NCBI RefSeq assembly: GCF_007830435.1
Contig: NZ_VLLC01000003.1
Coordinates: 1 to 64,000, forward strand
Length of the DNA stretch: 64,000 nucleotides
Direction: 5' to 3'
Source of the DNA: Desulfobotulus alkaliphilus
GTDB taxonomy: Bacteria; Desulfobacterota; Desulfobacteria; Desulfobacterales; ASO4-4
The notes below the pieces were generated by a model. The model had not been told where the DNA came from. It saw nothing but the letters and a program-made list of their open reading frames with translations, and made no database searches. Positions 37,579-47,262 of this stretch are shown here, one piece after another. The position numbers and the translations under genes are program-made. The stretch's first letter is position 1; every line of letters begins with the position of its first letter.

Positions 37579-38748
37579 ATGCAGCTTTATTTTTTTAAAA
37601 ATAATTTTTTTTTGTTTTCCGGTAATTATTTTTTTTATTTTCTGGTTCTTGGTGTTTATTTCCCATATTTTCCCCTCTATTGCCATTATGCTGGTTTTTC
37701 AGAAAATCAGATAGGCATAATAACCGCCTTAAAAACATTTTCTGCTATTTTTTTTCCGCTGATATGGGCATGGATTGCCGATCGTTTTCATATGCACCGG
37801 AGTGTTTTTTTATTGTGTCATTTCAGTTCTTTTATTTTATGGGGTTTCTTTTTTTTAACAGAATCTTTTTTGATGATGCTGCTGATTATGCTTGTATATG
37901 GTCTTTTTCACTCACCTCTTATTGGTTTTACGGAAGCCTTTACCGTTGGTTTTCTGGGAGGAAAAAAATCTGGATACGGGAATATCCGTTTATGGGGCTC
38001 CGTGGGCTTTATTATTGCCGTATGGGGCTGTGGTATTGCGCTGGATTTTCTGTCCCCCTCAATTGTGCTCTGGCTTGTTTTTTCAGGAAGTCTTGCGGGT
38101 GCATGGCTTGCCGTTTATACGCCTGTAAAAAAGAACAGTAATGTCCGGATTTATAAAAAAGATATCATCCGTCTTTTTTCCGGAAACAGTATGGTATTTT
38201 TACTGGTCACCTTTATTATGCTCATGAGTCATGGTGTTTATTACGGATTCTTTTCCATTCATCTTTCAAAAGCAGGGTTTTCAGGTAATTTCATCGGCTT
38301 TGTGTGGGCCATGGCCTCCATTGCAGAAATTTTTGTAATGCTTGGATCCAGATACCTGTTTTATTATTTTTCTTTAAAAAGCCTCATCCTTTTTTCTTTT
38401 GCGGCAGCTGTTCTTCGATGGTGTCTGCTTGCTTTTTCCATTGATCCCATGGTTATTGTTTTAAGCCAGCTTTTACATGCAATTACCTATGGCGTTTTTC
38501 ATATGACCACGATTCTTTATATGGATATTCTTGTGGATGCTGGTGCTAAAACCATAGGGCAGACCGTTCTGAATGCCAGCTCCTATGGCCTTGGACTGAT
38601 GGTTGGATACCTGGTTGGAGGTATGGGGTTTGCCGCTTTAGGTTCTGATATGTTTCTGGTCAGTGCCATAATGGCTTTTTCGGGAGGGGTACTGGCCATG
38701 GGCTTGCATTCTCTGAAAATTCATTCCAGTCAAGGCGGTACCCGGTAA
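37579..38748 (+). CDS. MFS transporter of the HcaT/MFS_1-like group
   Basis: The protein has 389 residues and about 12 hydrophobic helices. The motif GYGNIRLWGSVGFIIAVWGC in the middle of the first half is the YGxxRLWGSxGF signature of the phenylpropionate-permease-like MFS group. The opening LVLGVYFPYFPLYCHYAGFS and IGIITALKTFSAIFFPLIWA, then ADRF, also fit. The second half contains FGLGLMVGYLVGG-like helices. The substrate is unknown; members include HcaT and nucleoside/H+ symporter relatives. The stop codon lies inside the stem of the terminator. Confidence 0.85.
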   Translation: MQLYFFKNNFFLFSGNYFFYFLVLGVYFPYFPLYCHYAGFSENQIGIITALKTFSAIFFPLIWAWIADRFHMHRSVFLLCHFSSFILWGFFFLTESFLMMLLIMLVYGLFHSPLIGFTEAFTVGFLGGKKSGYGNIRLWGSVGFIIAVWGCGIALDFLSPSIVLWLVFSGSLAGAWLAVYTPVKKNSNVRIYKKDIIRLFSGNSMVFLLVTFIMLMSHGVYYGFFSIHLSKAGFSGNFIGFVWAMASIAEIFVMLGSRYLFYYFSLKSLILFSFAAAVLRWCLLAFSIDPMVIVLSQLLHAITYGVFHMTTILYMDILVDAGAKTIGQTVLNASSYGLGLMVGYLVGGMGFAALGSDMFLVSAIMAFSGGVLAMGLHSLKIHSSQGGTR

Positions 38749-38788
38749 AAATTTGTTAAATTATTAGAACTTTACCGGGTACTTTTTT
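38738..38788. terminator. Bidirectional terminator between the MFS gene and pyrE
   Basis: GTACCCGGTAAA (38738-38749) and TTTACCGGGTAC (38771-38782) form a perfect 12-bp stem followed by Ts. The TAA stop of the transporter gene is part of the left arm. Confidence 0.8.
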
Positions 38789-39377
38789 ATTTTAAAAAAT
38801 GTTCCATCAGTTCAGATCGTGTCAGTATGGCGGAAGCATCGGAGATATGCTGACGTATATTATCCATACCCCCCTCTTCCCTGTCCACCAATACAATAAC
38901 CTTGCAGACATCAAGGCCTGTTTCCATGGCTCTGTTGATGGCTTTGATGGTAGAGCCACCGGTTGTTGCAACATCATCTATGATTACCACCCTGTCACCG
39001 GGATTTACATCCCCTTCAACCCAGCGGATAAGACCATGATCTTTCTGCTCTTTGCGTATGGAAAAAGCCTGCAGTGGTTTACCCTTCAGGCCCGAGGCAA
39101 AGGCTGTGGCCATGGCTACGGGATCTGCGCCAAAGGTGAGTCCGCCTATGGCATGAACAGAACTGTTCTCCAGTTCTTCCATGATGAGATGGCCAATGAA
39201 AAACATTCCTTGGGGATCAAGGGCCGTTGGTTTGCAATTGATGTAAAAATTGCTTTTTTTTCCTGAAGCAAGGGTAAAACTGTCCGTTTCTGATACCTTA
39301 ACGGATTTTTTACATAAAAGATCGATCAGTGCTTTTTTCATGTCAGAAGGACTTTTGGGCAACTCTGTTGGATTCAT
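38787..39377 (-). CDS. pyrE: Orotate phosphoribosyltransferase
   Basis: The protein has 196 residues; I start at MNPTELPK, because upstream in-frame sequence reads as non-homologous leader. Motifs: [59 protein letters not shown] and the PRPP loop [19 protein letters not shown]. It makes OMP from orotate and PRPP in pyrimidine synthesis. The ribosome site is weak, so the exact start is uncertain. It is convergent with the MFS gene and is preceded upstream by element F. Confidence 0.93.
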   Translation of the reverse strand: MNPTELPKSPSDMKKALIDLLCKKSVKVSETDSFTLASGKKSNFYINCKPTALDPQGMFFIGHLIMEELENSSVHAIGGLTFGADPVAMATAFASGLKGKPLQAFSIRKEQKDHGLIRWVEGDVNPGDRVVIIDDVATTGGSTIKAINRAMETGLDVCKVIVLVDREEGGMDNIRQHISDASAILTRSELMEHFLK

Positions 39378-39646
39378 GGGACGTCTTTTTCCGTGTGTTT
39401 TGATTTTATTATTGGAATTCAGTTTGTTATGACTGAAAACATGAAAAAGCAGGGGGAATGTCAGCAAACAATAAAGGTTAAGCAGCGTAACGCCAAACCT
39501 CTGCCGGATTGAAAGAAGTCTTGGGGTTTGGGGATCCGGCAGTGGTTTGCGGCAGAAAAAACTGTTGGTCAGCACTTTCCGCAGATTTTTTTATACCACG
39601 AAGGTCTGAGAAGGGTCAATAAAGGGACTTTTTGTTTTGTTTTTAT

Positions 39647-39993
39647 GTAATTATTCAGCACAGTTTATTCTGAACTGCCAAAGCTGTAGTTGCAGCAACT
39701 TCGTACTATTGCAAGGCTCCGTGGCTATTTGCAAGTGACATTGCAATCGTTTCGGATCAGAGCTTTGCTGGCCTGTGCGAAAGAAGCGGCAAACTGTCTG
39801 ACCCGCCACAAAGGCAGCGTACCAAGGCCTGCTATGGTAATCAAAAAGCTTATCCTGCCTGTGGCGGGGAGGTTTTGCCGCCTCCGCACAGGGCAAGAAG
39901 CTCCCGAATAAGATTGCGTCACGGGCAAATAGCCTGGGGCCTGTACATCTGTCTTGCAGGTATGGTACTTGGAAAACTGTGCTGAACAGTTAC
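39647..39993 (+). mobile_element. IS66-type MITE, copy F (full length, exact 8-bp duplication)
   Basis: At 347 bp this is a good reference for the intact form. It reads GTAATTATTCAGCACAGTTT at the left and AAACTGTGCTGAACAGTTAC at the right, flanked by GTTTTTAT (39639-39646 and 39994-40001). It is located between the divergent pyrE and ftsE genes. Confidence 0.93.
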
Positions 39994-40291
39994 GTTTTTA
40001 TTGAGGATATTTTAAAATTGAAATGGAAAGAAAATTTTTTTATAAAAAGATAAGAAACGGAAGTAGTTGAAAAATTTTTGATTTGTGTTGGCTTCAGGTA
40101 TAAAAAGGGCTTGTGGTATTGAAAATAAAAATATGATAATAAAAAAATAAACTGAATTATTTCGTCCGTTGGTGCATCTGGAATCTTTTATGGACAGATC
40201 AGAATATATAATCCAAAATGATTCCCAATTCTTTTCCTTGTTATTTTAATAATGATCTGCTCTCTTTTTTATCCAACCCTGTGAAAAAGGG
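39994..40291. other. AT-rich intergenic region in front of ftsE
   Basis: About 300 bp with no coding frame. It should hold the promoter of the ftsE-ftsX-envC-like operon; no single convincing -35/-10 pair stands out. Confidence 0.4.
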
Positions 40292-41017
40292 ATGTTTCCC
40301 TCCATGACAGACCCTTCTAAAAATATGATTGTCCGGATGTTTGATGTTTATAAGGCCTACGGAAAAACTTCTGCCATTAAAGGTGTTTCCCTTGAGGTGG
40401 CTTCCGGCGACATTGTTTTTATTACTGGCCCCAGCGGTGCCGGAAAATCAACCCTTTTAAAACTGATATACAAGGCGGAAGTGGCCACTCAGGGTCAGAT
40501 TATTGTGGATGGTATGAATCTTTCACGTATCGGATCCCGTCAGCTTCCTGAGCTGAGAAGGCGCCTCGGGGTTATTTTTCAGGATTTTAAACTCATTGCC
40601 GGACGCAGTGTTTTTGATAATGTTGCCCTGGTTCTGGAAGCCGCCGGTGAAAAACCTAAAATAATAGAAAAAAAAGTAATGAGCGTTTTAAGAACCGCAG
40701 GTATTGAAGAAAAGGCCCGGGTTTTTCCCCCTTCCCTTTCCGGCGGTGAACAGCAGCGTGTGGCGGTATCCAGAGCCGTTGTTGGCTCTCCAAGGCTGAT
40801 TCTGGCGGATGAACCCACAGCCAGTCTGGACCCGGATTCTGCGGAACAGATCATGCAGCTTCTTGAAACCTTCCATGCACGGGGAGCTACCCTTGTCATT
40901 GCAACCCATAACCGGCGTATTATTTCCCGGCTGAAAGGCAGAGAAATCCGCCTTGAAAGGGGTTGTGTAAAAACACAGGAAATTTCCTCTGATCATGAAG
41001 TGGAGGAAAACCAATGA
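40292..41017 (+). CDS. ftsE: Cell division ABC transporter ATPase FtsE
   Basis: The protein has 241 residues from this ATG. By homology (MIxLxxVxKxYG) translation could begin at 40304 or 40325, and the ribosome site (AAAAAGGG) does not settle it. Walker A ITGPSGAGKSTLLKLIY, Q-loop VIFQDFKLI, signature SLSGGEQQRVAVSRAVV, Walker B LILADEPTASLD and switch His VIATHN are all present, with the FtsE-specific DxKLI-type Q-loop. With FtsX it transmits ATP-driven changes to periplasmic hydrolase activators at the septum. It overlaps ftsX by 4 bp. Confidence 0.94.
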   Translation: MFPSMTDPSKNMIVRMFDVYKAYGKTSAIKGVSLEVASGDIVFITGPSGAGKSTLLKLIYKAEVATQGQIIVDGMNLSRIGSRQLPELRRRLGVIFQDFKLIAGRSVFDNVALVLEAAGEKPKIIEKKVMSVLRTAGIEEKARVFPPSLSGGEQQRVAVSRAVVGSPRLILADEPTASLDPDSAEQIMQLLETFHARGATLVIATHNRRIISRLKGREIRLERGCVKTQEISSDHEVEENQ

Positions 41018-41904
41018 AGGATCTGTGGATACGGCATTTCCGTCATGCCCTGAAGGATATGAGAAGCCACCGTTTTTTACATGGAATAACATGGATAACC
41101 ATTGTTTTATCCATTATCCTTTCCGGTACATTTACGCTTTTTGCTTCCAATGCCGCTGATGTTATTTCCTCATGGAGAGCCGGTGTCCGTATTTTGGCCT
41201 ATCTGGAAGAAGGTCATACGGAGCAGGACCGTCTGCGTATTCATAATATCCTGAAAGAAAACAATCTGATTTCTGATGTCCGTTTCATATCGAAAACTGA
41301 AGCCCTTGAATCCTTACGAAGCCGTATGCAGAGACATTCCGCCGTATTTCAGAACCTGCCCGAAAATCCCCTCCCCGATGCCTTTGAGCTGAGGGTACGG
41401 GTGGAAGGCAACAGCTGGGACACAGTGGAAGAGGTGGCCCTGTATGTTGAAAAAATAAAAAACATTGAGGATGTGGAATATGGTGGTCAGTGGGTAGGAC
41501 GTTTTCTTAAGGTGATTGCCATGCTGCGTCTCGCTGCTCTGGGAATGGGAAGCCTTTTTTTTCTTATTTCGGTTTTTATTGTGGCCAATACCATCCGCCT
41601 TGCATTCTATTCCCGCAAGGAAGAGGTTGAAATCATGCGTCTTGTGGGAGCGGAAGAGGGATTCATCAAGGCACCCTTTTATATTCAGGGCCTGATTCTG
41701 GGGTTTTCCGGAGGCCTTGGGGGCATGCTGATTCTTTTTCTGACCTATATAACCCTTACCTTCAGGATGGATGCAACCTTTACCGCCCTGGCCTTTGATT
41801 TTTCTTTTTTACCACTGCACACCGTTGCGGTTATGGTTGGTGTTTCCACCCTTATCGGATGGATGGGGGCCTATCTTTCCTTTCGGCAGGAAGTGGTTGA
41901 ATGA
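41014..41904 (+). CDS. ftsX: Cell division membrane protein FtsX
   Basis: The protein has 296 residues. The cytoplasmic N-tail and first membrane helix (LHGITWITIVLSIILSGTFT) are followed by a periplasmic loop with the FtsX_ECD pattern (GVRILAYLEEGHTEQDRLRI, SDVRFISKTEALESLRSRMQ, ENPLPDAFELRVRVEG). Three further helices follow, including SLFFLISVFIVANTIRLAFY and RKEEVEIMRLVGAEEGFIKA. It pairs with FtsE, and the extracellular loop recruits the EnvC-like product of the next gene, which overlaps by 4 bp. Confidence 0.95.
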   Translation: MKDLWIRHFRHALKDMRSHRFLHGITWITIVLSIILSGTFTLFASNAADVISSWRAGVRILAYLEEGHTEQDRLRIHNILKENNLISDVRFISKTEALESLRSRMQRHSAVFQNLPENPLPDAFELRVRVEGNSWDTVEEVALYVEKIKNIEDVEYGGQWVGRFLKVIAMLRLAALGMGSLFFLISVFIVANTIRLAFYSRKEEVEIMRLVGAEEGFIKAPFYIQGLILGFSGGLGGMLILFLTYITLTFRMDATFTALAFDFSFLPLHTVAVMVGVSTLIGWMGAYLSFRQEVVE

Positions 41905-43253
41905 TGGTCCGGCTCTGTTTTTTTATTTTTTTGGTATATTTGATCAGCCTGTCTTCTGCCCTTGCCCATGACATGGTTCGTGTGGAAGTGGACCGTCTGA
42001 ATATGCGCAGTGGGCCAGACAGAAATACTCCCGTAGTCATGGTTCTGTCCAGGGGCGACAGGGTTCGTATTCTTGGTGAAAGGGATGGGTGGGTACGGGT
42101 TATTTCCGGAAATAATGAAGGGTATCTGAGGGACAGGCCTGTTTATATAAAAAGAATATCATCCGCTAATCAGGAAATGGACAGCGTAAAAAAGGAAAGG
42201 GAAGAGGTTCTTTCAAGGATACAGGAACAGCAGAGTCTGCTGAGCCGTTACAGACAAAGGGAAACCAATGTTATTGCAGGTCTGAATGCCATTGATAAAA
42301 CCCTCAATGAGGTGGGTGCAAGACTTGCCTCCATTCGCAGGGAGCAGGATAAACTCCTTGAGCAGCGCAGGCAGACCAGGGAGATGATTGCTGAACTGAA
42401 AAAAGAAAATACGGAAAAAAAAGAGGTGGTGGCAAAGCGGCTGACAGCCCTTTACAAGCTGGAAGGAACGGGCCGCATGGCTTTGCTCACCTCAACGGAT
42501 AGCATCTATGAATTTTCTGTCCATAAAAAAGCCCTGGAAAAAGTTCTGCAGATGGATGATCGTATTCTTATGGAGCAGGTTCAGCGCATTCAGGAATTCA
42601 ATCTTTTATCCGAACGCCTGAATAAGGAAGAAGAACGTATTGCCGATGCCGCACAGAGGGCTGCGGATCAGCAGCGCATTCAGAGGGCGGAAAAGGAAAA
42701 AAGGAAGAATCTTTTAAATGATATCCGTACAAAACAGCAGCATGGCCTTGCTGCCGTTGCGGCACTGGAAGAGGTTAAAGGAAAGCTGGATCAGACCATT
42801 GAAAGGCTTTCCCGAAGAAAAGCAACACCTTCCCAGCCATCCGGGCCCTTTGAAAAATTCAAGGGCTTGCTTGATATGCCCGTGAACGGTACAATCATTT
42901 CCCGTTTTGGGTACAGAAGAAATCCGGAACTCAATGTACAGACATTCCAGAGCGGTATTGGCATAAGGGCAGATCGCGGAGAACCTGTCCGGGCATTTTT
43001 TTCAGGTACCGTTATTTTTGCGGACTGGTTCACAGGGTACGGAAATATGATGATTCTGGATCATGGGGATCATTACTATTCGGTCTATGCCCATGCCGAA
43101 GAGCTTTTTAAAAAAACAGGGGACAGTGTGAACCGCAATGAAGTCATTGCCACTGTAGGGGATGCGGGCTCCCTTTCCGGATCCATGCTGCATTTTGAAA
43201 TACGCAGGCAAGGAAAACCCATAGACCCTATGCTGTGGGTCAAAAGCGGCTAA
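41901..43253 (+). CDS. EnvC-like murein hydrolase activator: SH3 + coiled coil + degenerate M23 domain
   Basis: The protein has 450 residues. A signal peptide (CFFIFLVYLISLSSALAH) is followed by a bacterial SH3 domain (VDRLNMRSGPDRNTPVVMVL, about 25-85), a long coiled coil (about 90-300) and a C-terminal LytM/M23 fold (about 320-445). In active M23 enzymes the first zinc ligands sit in HxGxD; here the place reads QSGIGIRADRGEPV, so both are missing. The HxH site is reduced to LHFEIRRQGKPIDP, as in E. coli EnvC. It should therefore activate an amidase rather than cut peptidoglycan. The SH3 domain is an addition to the E. coli layout. It is co-transcribed with ftsEX. Confidence 0.88.
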   Translation: MMVRLCFFIFLVYLISLSSALAHDMVRVEVDRLNMRSGPDRNTPVVMVLSRGDRVRILGERDGWVRVISGNNEGYLRDRPVYIKRISSANQEMDSVKKEREEVLSRIQEQQSLLSRYRQRETNVIAGLNAIDKTLNEVGARLASIRREQDKLLEQRRQTREMIAELKKENTEKKEVVAKRLTALYKLEGTGRMALLTSTDSIYEFSVHKKALEKVLQMDDRILMEQVQRIQEFNLLSERLNKEEERIADAAQRAADQQRIQRAEKEKRKNLLNDIRTKQQHGLAAVAALEEVKGKLDQTIERLSRRKATPSQPSGPFEKFKGLLDMPVNGTIISRFGYRRNPELNVQTFQSGIGIRADRGEPVRAFFSGTVIFADWFTGYGNMMILDHGDHYYSVYAHAEELFKKTGDSVNRNEVIATVGDAGSLSGSMLHFEIRRQGKPIDPMLWVKSG

Positions 43254-43316
43254 ACCATAATAAACAGGATAAAAAACTGGTTTTTTTAAAGTCAGGTATC
43301 CTCCCAAGGAGTTCTC

Positions 43317-44639
43317 ATGCCTTTTAAAATGTCAAGAGCACGTTATATTCTGGCGGCAACAGGTATTGCCGTTCTCATGATTCTGGGTTCCGCCGGTTTT
43401 CACAAAACGGTTTTTGCAAGGGGAAGTGCAGAGACTTATAAGGGACTTAAGGTTTTCAGTGATGTTATAGAAGAAATCGAAGCCAATTATGTGGATGAGG
43501 TAAAGACCGAAGACCTCATTAAAAAAGCCATTCAGGGCATGGTTGGCAGCCTTGATCCCCATTCGGCATTTCTTCCGCCCGAAGCCTTTGAGGATCTTCA
43601 GACCGATACCAAAGGCGAATTTGGCGGTATCGGTATTGTCATTACCACCAAGGACGGACTTCTCACGGTTGTTTCGCCCATCGAGGGAACACCGGCCTTT
43701 AAGGCTGGAATAGAAGCGGAAGATGTGATTGTGGAAGTGGATGGTGAATCCACCAAAGACATGATGCTCTGGGAAGCTGTAAAAAGGATGCGTGGCCCCA
43801 AGGGAGAAGCCGTAGAAATAAAGATTTTCCGTAAAGGCCTTTCCGATCCCCTCGAATTTACGCTGATACGGGACATGATTCCCATAGAAAGTGTGCGCTA
43901 TGCGGTTCTTCGGCCCGGATACGGTTATGTCTGGGTAACCAATTTCCGTGAAAATACAACGGATGATCTGAAAAAAGCTCTTCAGATCATCAAACAGGAA
44001 AACAGCCTGAAAGGTCTGGTGCTGGATCTCAGGGCCAACCCCGGTGGTCTTCTGGATCAGTCTGTTTCAGTCGCGGATCTCTTCCTTGACGGAGGAGATA
44101 TTGTTTCCATACAGGGAAGAAAAAGGGCGAATCCTCAGGTATTTCGGGCGAAAAGAAGGGGTACGGAACCCGCTTATCCCATGGTTGTTCTGATTAATTC
44201 GGGCAGTGCCAGTGCCTCAGAAATTGTGGCAGGAGCCCTTCAGGATCATAAAAGGGCAGTTATTCTGGGCACAACTTCCTTTGGTAAAGGCTCCGTTCAG
44301 ACAGTGCGGCCTTTAAAAGACGGATATGCCCTGAAATATACCATTGCCCGTTATTATACCCCCCTTGGCAGATCCATTCAGGCAGAAGGTATTGTGCCGG
44401 ATATCCGGGTTCCCCATCTGATCCTTGAAGAAGATAAAAAAGAAGAAGACCGTTTTTTCCATGAGCGGGATCTGAAAAACCATATTGACGGAAAGGGTCT
44501 TTCAGACTCTGAAGGCGTTTCAGAAGAAAAAAAGGAAATAGTTTCTTCGGGCCTGGATTTAAAAAAGCTCATGAGAGATCAGCAGGTACAGAGGGCGCTG
44601 GATATTCTGATTGGTTATAGTATTTTTGATAAAAAATAA
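43317..44639 (+). CDS. ctpA: C-terminal processing peptidase, S41 family
   Basis: The protein has 440 residues. An N-terminal membrane anchor/signal helix (residues 8-25) is followed by the region GLKVFSDVIEEIEANYVDEV, a PDZ domain (GEFGGIGIVITTKDGLLTVV, then SPIEGTPAFKAGIEAEDVIV) and the protease core. The catalytic Ser is in NSGSASASEIVAGALQDH and the Lys in TSFGKGSVQTVRPL, with DLRANPGGLLDQSV. CtpA-type enzymes trim periplasmic proteins, including peptidoglycan hydrolases. It is 63 bp behind the EnvC-like gene and ended by a strong terminator. Confidence 0.95.
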   Translation: MPFKMSRARYILAATGIAVLMILGSAGFHKTVFARGSAETYKGLKVFSDVIEEIEANYVDEVKTEDLIKKAIQGMVGSLDPHSAFLPPEAFEDLQTDTKGEFGGIGIVITTKDGLLTVVSPIEGTPAFKAGIEAEDVIVEVDGESTKDMMLWEAVKRMRGPKGEAVEIKIFRKGLSDPLEFTLIRDMIPIESVRYAVLRPGYGYVWVTNFRENTTDDLKKALQIIKQENSLKGLVLDLRANPGGLLDQSVSVADLFLDGGDIVSIQGRKRANPQVFRAKRRGTEPAYPMVVLINSGSASASEIVAGALQDHKRAVILGTTSFGKGSVQTVRPLKDGYALKYTIARYYTPLGRSIQAEGIVPDIRVPHLILEEDKKEEDRFFHERDLKNHIDGKGLSDSEGVSEEKKEIVSSGLDLKKLMRDQQVQRALDILIGYSIFDKK

Positions 44640-44714
44640 GATGATTTAAAAGGTATCCATATTTTTTTCATTTAATAAAAACATTGGTTCTTCCGAATCA
44701 GGATGAGATGAATA

Positions 44715-44745
44715 AAAACCGCCGCATGATCTGCGGCGGTTTTTT
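44715..44745 (+). terminator. Strong intrinsic terminator after ctpA
   Basis: AAAACCGCCGCA (44715-44726) and TGCGGCGGTTTT (44732-44743), a perfect 12-bp stem with a 5-base loop and a T run to 44745. It separates ctpA from the YibQ-like gene. Confidence 0.9.
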
Positions 44746-44785
44746 CTGTATCCTTGAAGGGCCAAATATATAAAGCGATTTTTGT

Positions 44786-45898
44786 ATGACCAAAAAAAAA
44801 ATAACAAAAACCGGTGAAAAAAAGAAAGCAGCAGGAAAAACCGGAGCCAGAAAATCCCCTGCAAAGAAGGCTTCCGCTTCCAAAGGTAAAAAGAGTTCTC
44901 CTCCTTCTGAAACCAATCAGGGCCCCATGGCACTTTTACTTCTCCTGATTCTTGTGGTGGGAACAGGGTTGGCAGCCCACCTTTTTTTTAAGCCGTCCCA
45001 GAGGGATGTCTCCCTTAAAGGGGATAAAGATATTTCCTCTCCCCTCTCCCGTATTCATAAAGAACCAAGGGTTATCAAGCCGGAAAAACCAGTCTTAACC
45101 ATTGAAAAAACATTAAAAAAACCGGAAATAATCCGTCAGGAGGAAAAAAGCATTCCCACCTACGAGGTGTTTCCCAAAAAGGAAGTGGAAAGGGAGAGGG
45201 TCCAGCCTGTAAAGGAAAAAAGGCCTGACCAACCGGTGGTTGCCATTATTATCGACGATATGGGCTATGATCCTGCCATTGCCGAAGCCTTTATGGCTCT
45301 GGACATTCCCCTGACTTTTTCCGTCCTTCCCCACAGTCCCCATGGTGTGAGAATAGCAAACAGGGCCCATGAAAGGGGGTATGAAGTGATGCTGCACCTT
45401 CCCATGCAGCCCGTGGAATATCCCCGTATCCATCCGGGACCGGGTGCTTTGTTCCTTTCAATGGAGCCTGACGAACTGATAGAGACTTTAAGGCATAATC
45501 TCTCGGCCATTCCCCATATCCGGGGTGTAAACAACCACATGGGCTCCGCCCTTACGGCATCGGAATCCCATATCAATCAGATTTTTACGGTGTTAAAAAA
45601 AGAAAATCTGTTTTTTATTGACAGCAGAACAGCCGCAGACAGCCGGTGCCGCCCCTCTGCCAGAATGTTTCAGCTTCCCTTTGCCGAAAGGGATGTTTTT
45701 TTAGATCATATCCAGCATAAAGATGCCATAAAAAGGGAGCTGGACCGGCTTTTTCGCATCGCAGACAAGCATGGCAATGCTCTGGGTATCGGTCATCCCC
45801 ACAGGGTTACCCTGGAAGAACTTCAGCGGGTACTTCCCGGGGTGAAGGACAGATACCGCTTTGTTTATGCCTCTGAATTTGTGGCCTTTGTGGAGTAA
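44786..45898 (+). CDS. Divergent polysaccharide deacetylase family protein (YibQ-like)
   Basis: The protein has 370 residues. A Lys/Ala-rich cytoplasmic start of about 45 residues is followed by a membrane helix (MALLLLLILVVGTGLAAHLF), a charged linker and the NodB-like domain. The latter has VVAIIIDDMGYDPAIAEAFM, DIPLTFSVLPHSPHGVRIAN, GYEVMLHLPMQPVEYPRIHP, IRGVNNHMGSALTASESHIN and LGIGHPHRVTLEELQRVLP. The DDxG, H-x-PM and NHMGS motifs are those of the DUF610/YibQ group found next to envC and ctpA. It is probably an envelope-located deacetylase of unknown substrate. It has its own short upstream region after a terminator. Confidence 0.88.
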   Translation: MTKKKITKTGEKKKAAGKTGARKSPAKKASASKGKKSSPPSETNQGPMALLLLLILVVGTGLAAHLFFKPSQRDVSLKGDKDISSPLSRIHKEPRVIKPEKPVLTIEKTLKKPEIIRQEEKSIPTYEVFPKKEVERERVQPVKEKRPDQPVVAIIIDDMGYDPAIAEAFMALDIPLTFSVLPHSPHGVRIANRAHERGYEVMLHLPMQPVEYPRIHPGPGALFLSMEPDELIETLRHNLSAIPHIRGVNNHMGSALTASESHINQIFTVLKKENLFFIDSRTAADSRCRPSARMFQLPFAERDVFLDHIQHKDAIKRELDRLFRIADKHGNALGIGHPHRVTLEELQRVLPGVKDRYRFVYASEFVAFVE

Positions 45899-45908
45899 AG
45901 GAAAAAAA

Positions 45909-47255
45909 ATGAAACGCATGACGGTTCAGGAAATGCTGTCTTTCAAGGAAGAACGGATGGAAATCCGTATCATGGGATGGGTTCGGACCCGGAGAACGGG
46001 CCGGGAACTTACTTTTATTGAAGTCAATGATGGCTCCTGTCTTGCCAGCCTTCAGGTTGTGGTGGAGGCTTCCCTTCCCTTTTATGAAGAAATGAGCCGT
46101 ATCACAACGGGCAGTTCTGTCTGTGTTACCGGAGATCTGGTATCGTCGCCCGCAGAGGGTCAGGCCTTTGAACTGAAAGCCAGAGACGTGCAGGTTTATC
46201 AGAGGGCTCCGGAGTCCTACCCTTTACAGAAAAAAAGACACAGCGATGAATTTCTGCGCAGCATTGCCCATCTGCGTCCCAGAACCAACAAATACGGAGC
46301 CATGTTCCGCATCCGATCGGAGATGGCCTTTGCCGTTCATCATTATTACAGAAAAAAGGGGTTTTCCCTTCTCCATACCCCCATTCTTACGGGTTCGGAC
46401 TGCGAGGGTGCAGGAGAACTTTTTTCCGTTACTGCCGGTGAAAAAGGTGAGGCTTTTTTCGGAAAACCTGCCCACCTCACCGTATCCGGGCAACTATCCG
46501 CAGAGATGTTTGCCCTGGCTCTGGGCAGGGTATATACCTTTGGCCCCACTTTCCGGGCGGAAAACTCCAATACATCCCGCCATGCTGCGGAATTCTGGAT
46601 GGTGGAGCCTGAAATGGCCTTTGCGGATCTTGATGATGCCATGGATCTTGCGGAGGATTCCCTGAAATTTCTCGTATCCTGGGTGATGGAGCATTGCAGG
46701 GAAGATCTCTCCCTCTTTACCCGCTTTGTGGATAAAGACCTTGCAGGGGTTCTGGAACGCATCATCAGCGAAGACTTTGCCCGCATCACCTATACGGAAG
46801 CTGTGGATCTGCTCCTGAAAAAGGGATCGGGTTTTGAGTTTCCCGTGGTATGGGGGGAGGATCTGAAATCGGAGCATGAACGGTTTCTTGCGGAAAATAT
46901 TTTTTCAAAGCCCGTTATTCTTTATAATTATCCCAAAAATATCAAGCCCTTTTATATGCGCCTCAATGATGATGAAAAAACGGTGGCAGCCATGGATCTT
47001 CTGGTTCCCCGCATCGGAGAGCTGATGGGCGGAAGCCAGAGGGAAGAAAGGGAGGATATTCTGGCCATGAGGATGGATGCCCAGAATCTTTCACGGGAAA
47101 GTTATCACTGGTATCTGGAGTCAAGACGCTGGGGTTCGGTGCCCCATGCGGGATTCGGTATGGGATTTGAACGCCTTCTTATGCTGGTAACGGGTGTGTC
47201 CAATATCCGGGATGTTATTCCTTTTCCAAGAACACCCGGAAATATTGAATTTTAA
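45909..47255 (+). CDS. asnS: Asparaginyl-tRNA synthetase
   Basis: The protein has 448 residues, with the start at MKRMTVQEM after AAAGGA. The N-terminal OB-fold anticodon domain (IRIMGWVRTRRTGRELTFIE) is followed by the class II core. Motif 1 region is HLRPRTNKYGAMFRIRSEMA. Motif 2 is TFGPTFRAENSNTSRHAAEFWMVEPE in two blocks. Motif 3 is GFGMGFERLLMLVTGVSNIR, then DVIPFPRTPGN. The HLRPRTN and SRHAAEF details separate AsnRS from AspRS. It charges tRNA-Asn in the cytoplasm. Element G begins 7 bp after the stop. Confidence 0.96.
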   Translation: MKRMTVQEMLSFKEERMEIRIMGWVRTRRTGRELTFIEVNDGSCLASLQVVVEASLPFYEEMSRITTGSSVCVTGDLVSSPAEGQAFELKARDVQVYQRAPESYPLQKKRHSDEFLRSIAHLRPRTNKYGAMFRIRSEMAFAVHHYYRKKGFSLLHTPILTGSDCEGAGELFSVTAGEKGEAFFGKPAHLTVSGQLSAEMFALALGRVYTFGPTFRAENSNTSRHAAEFWMVEPEMAFADLDDAMDLAEDSLKFLVSWVMEHCREDLSLFTRFVDKDLAGVLERIISEDFARITYTEAVDLLLKKGSGFEFPVVWGEDLKSEHERFLAENIFSKPVILYNYPKNIKPFYMRLNDDEKTVAAMDLLVPRIGELMGGSQREEREDILAMRMDAQNLSRESYHWYLESRRWGSVPHAGFGMGFERLLMLVTGVSNIRDVIPFPRTPGNIEF

Positions 47256-47262
47256 ATTGAAA

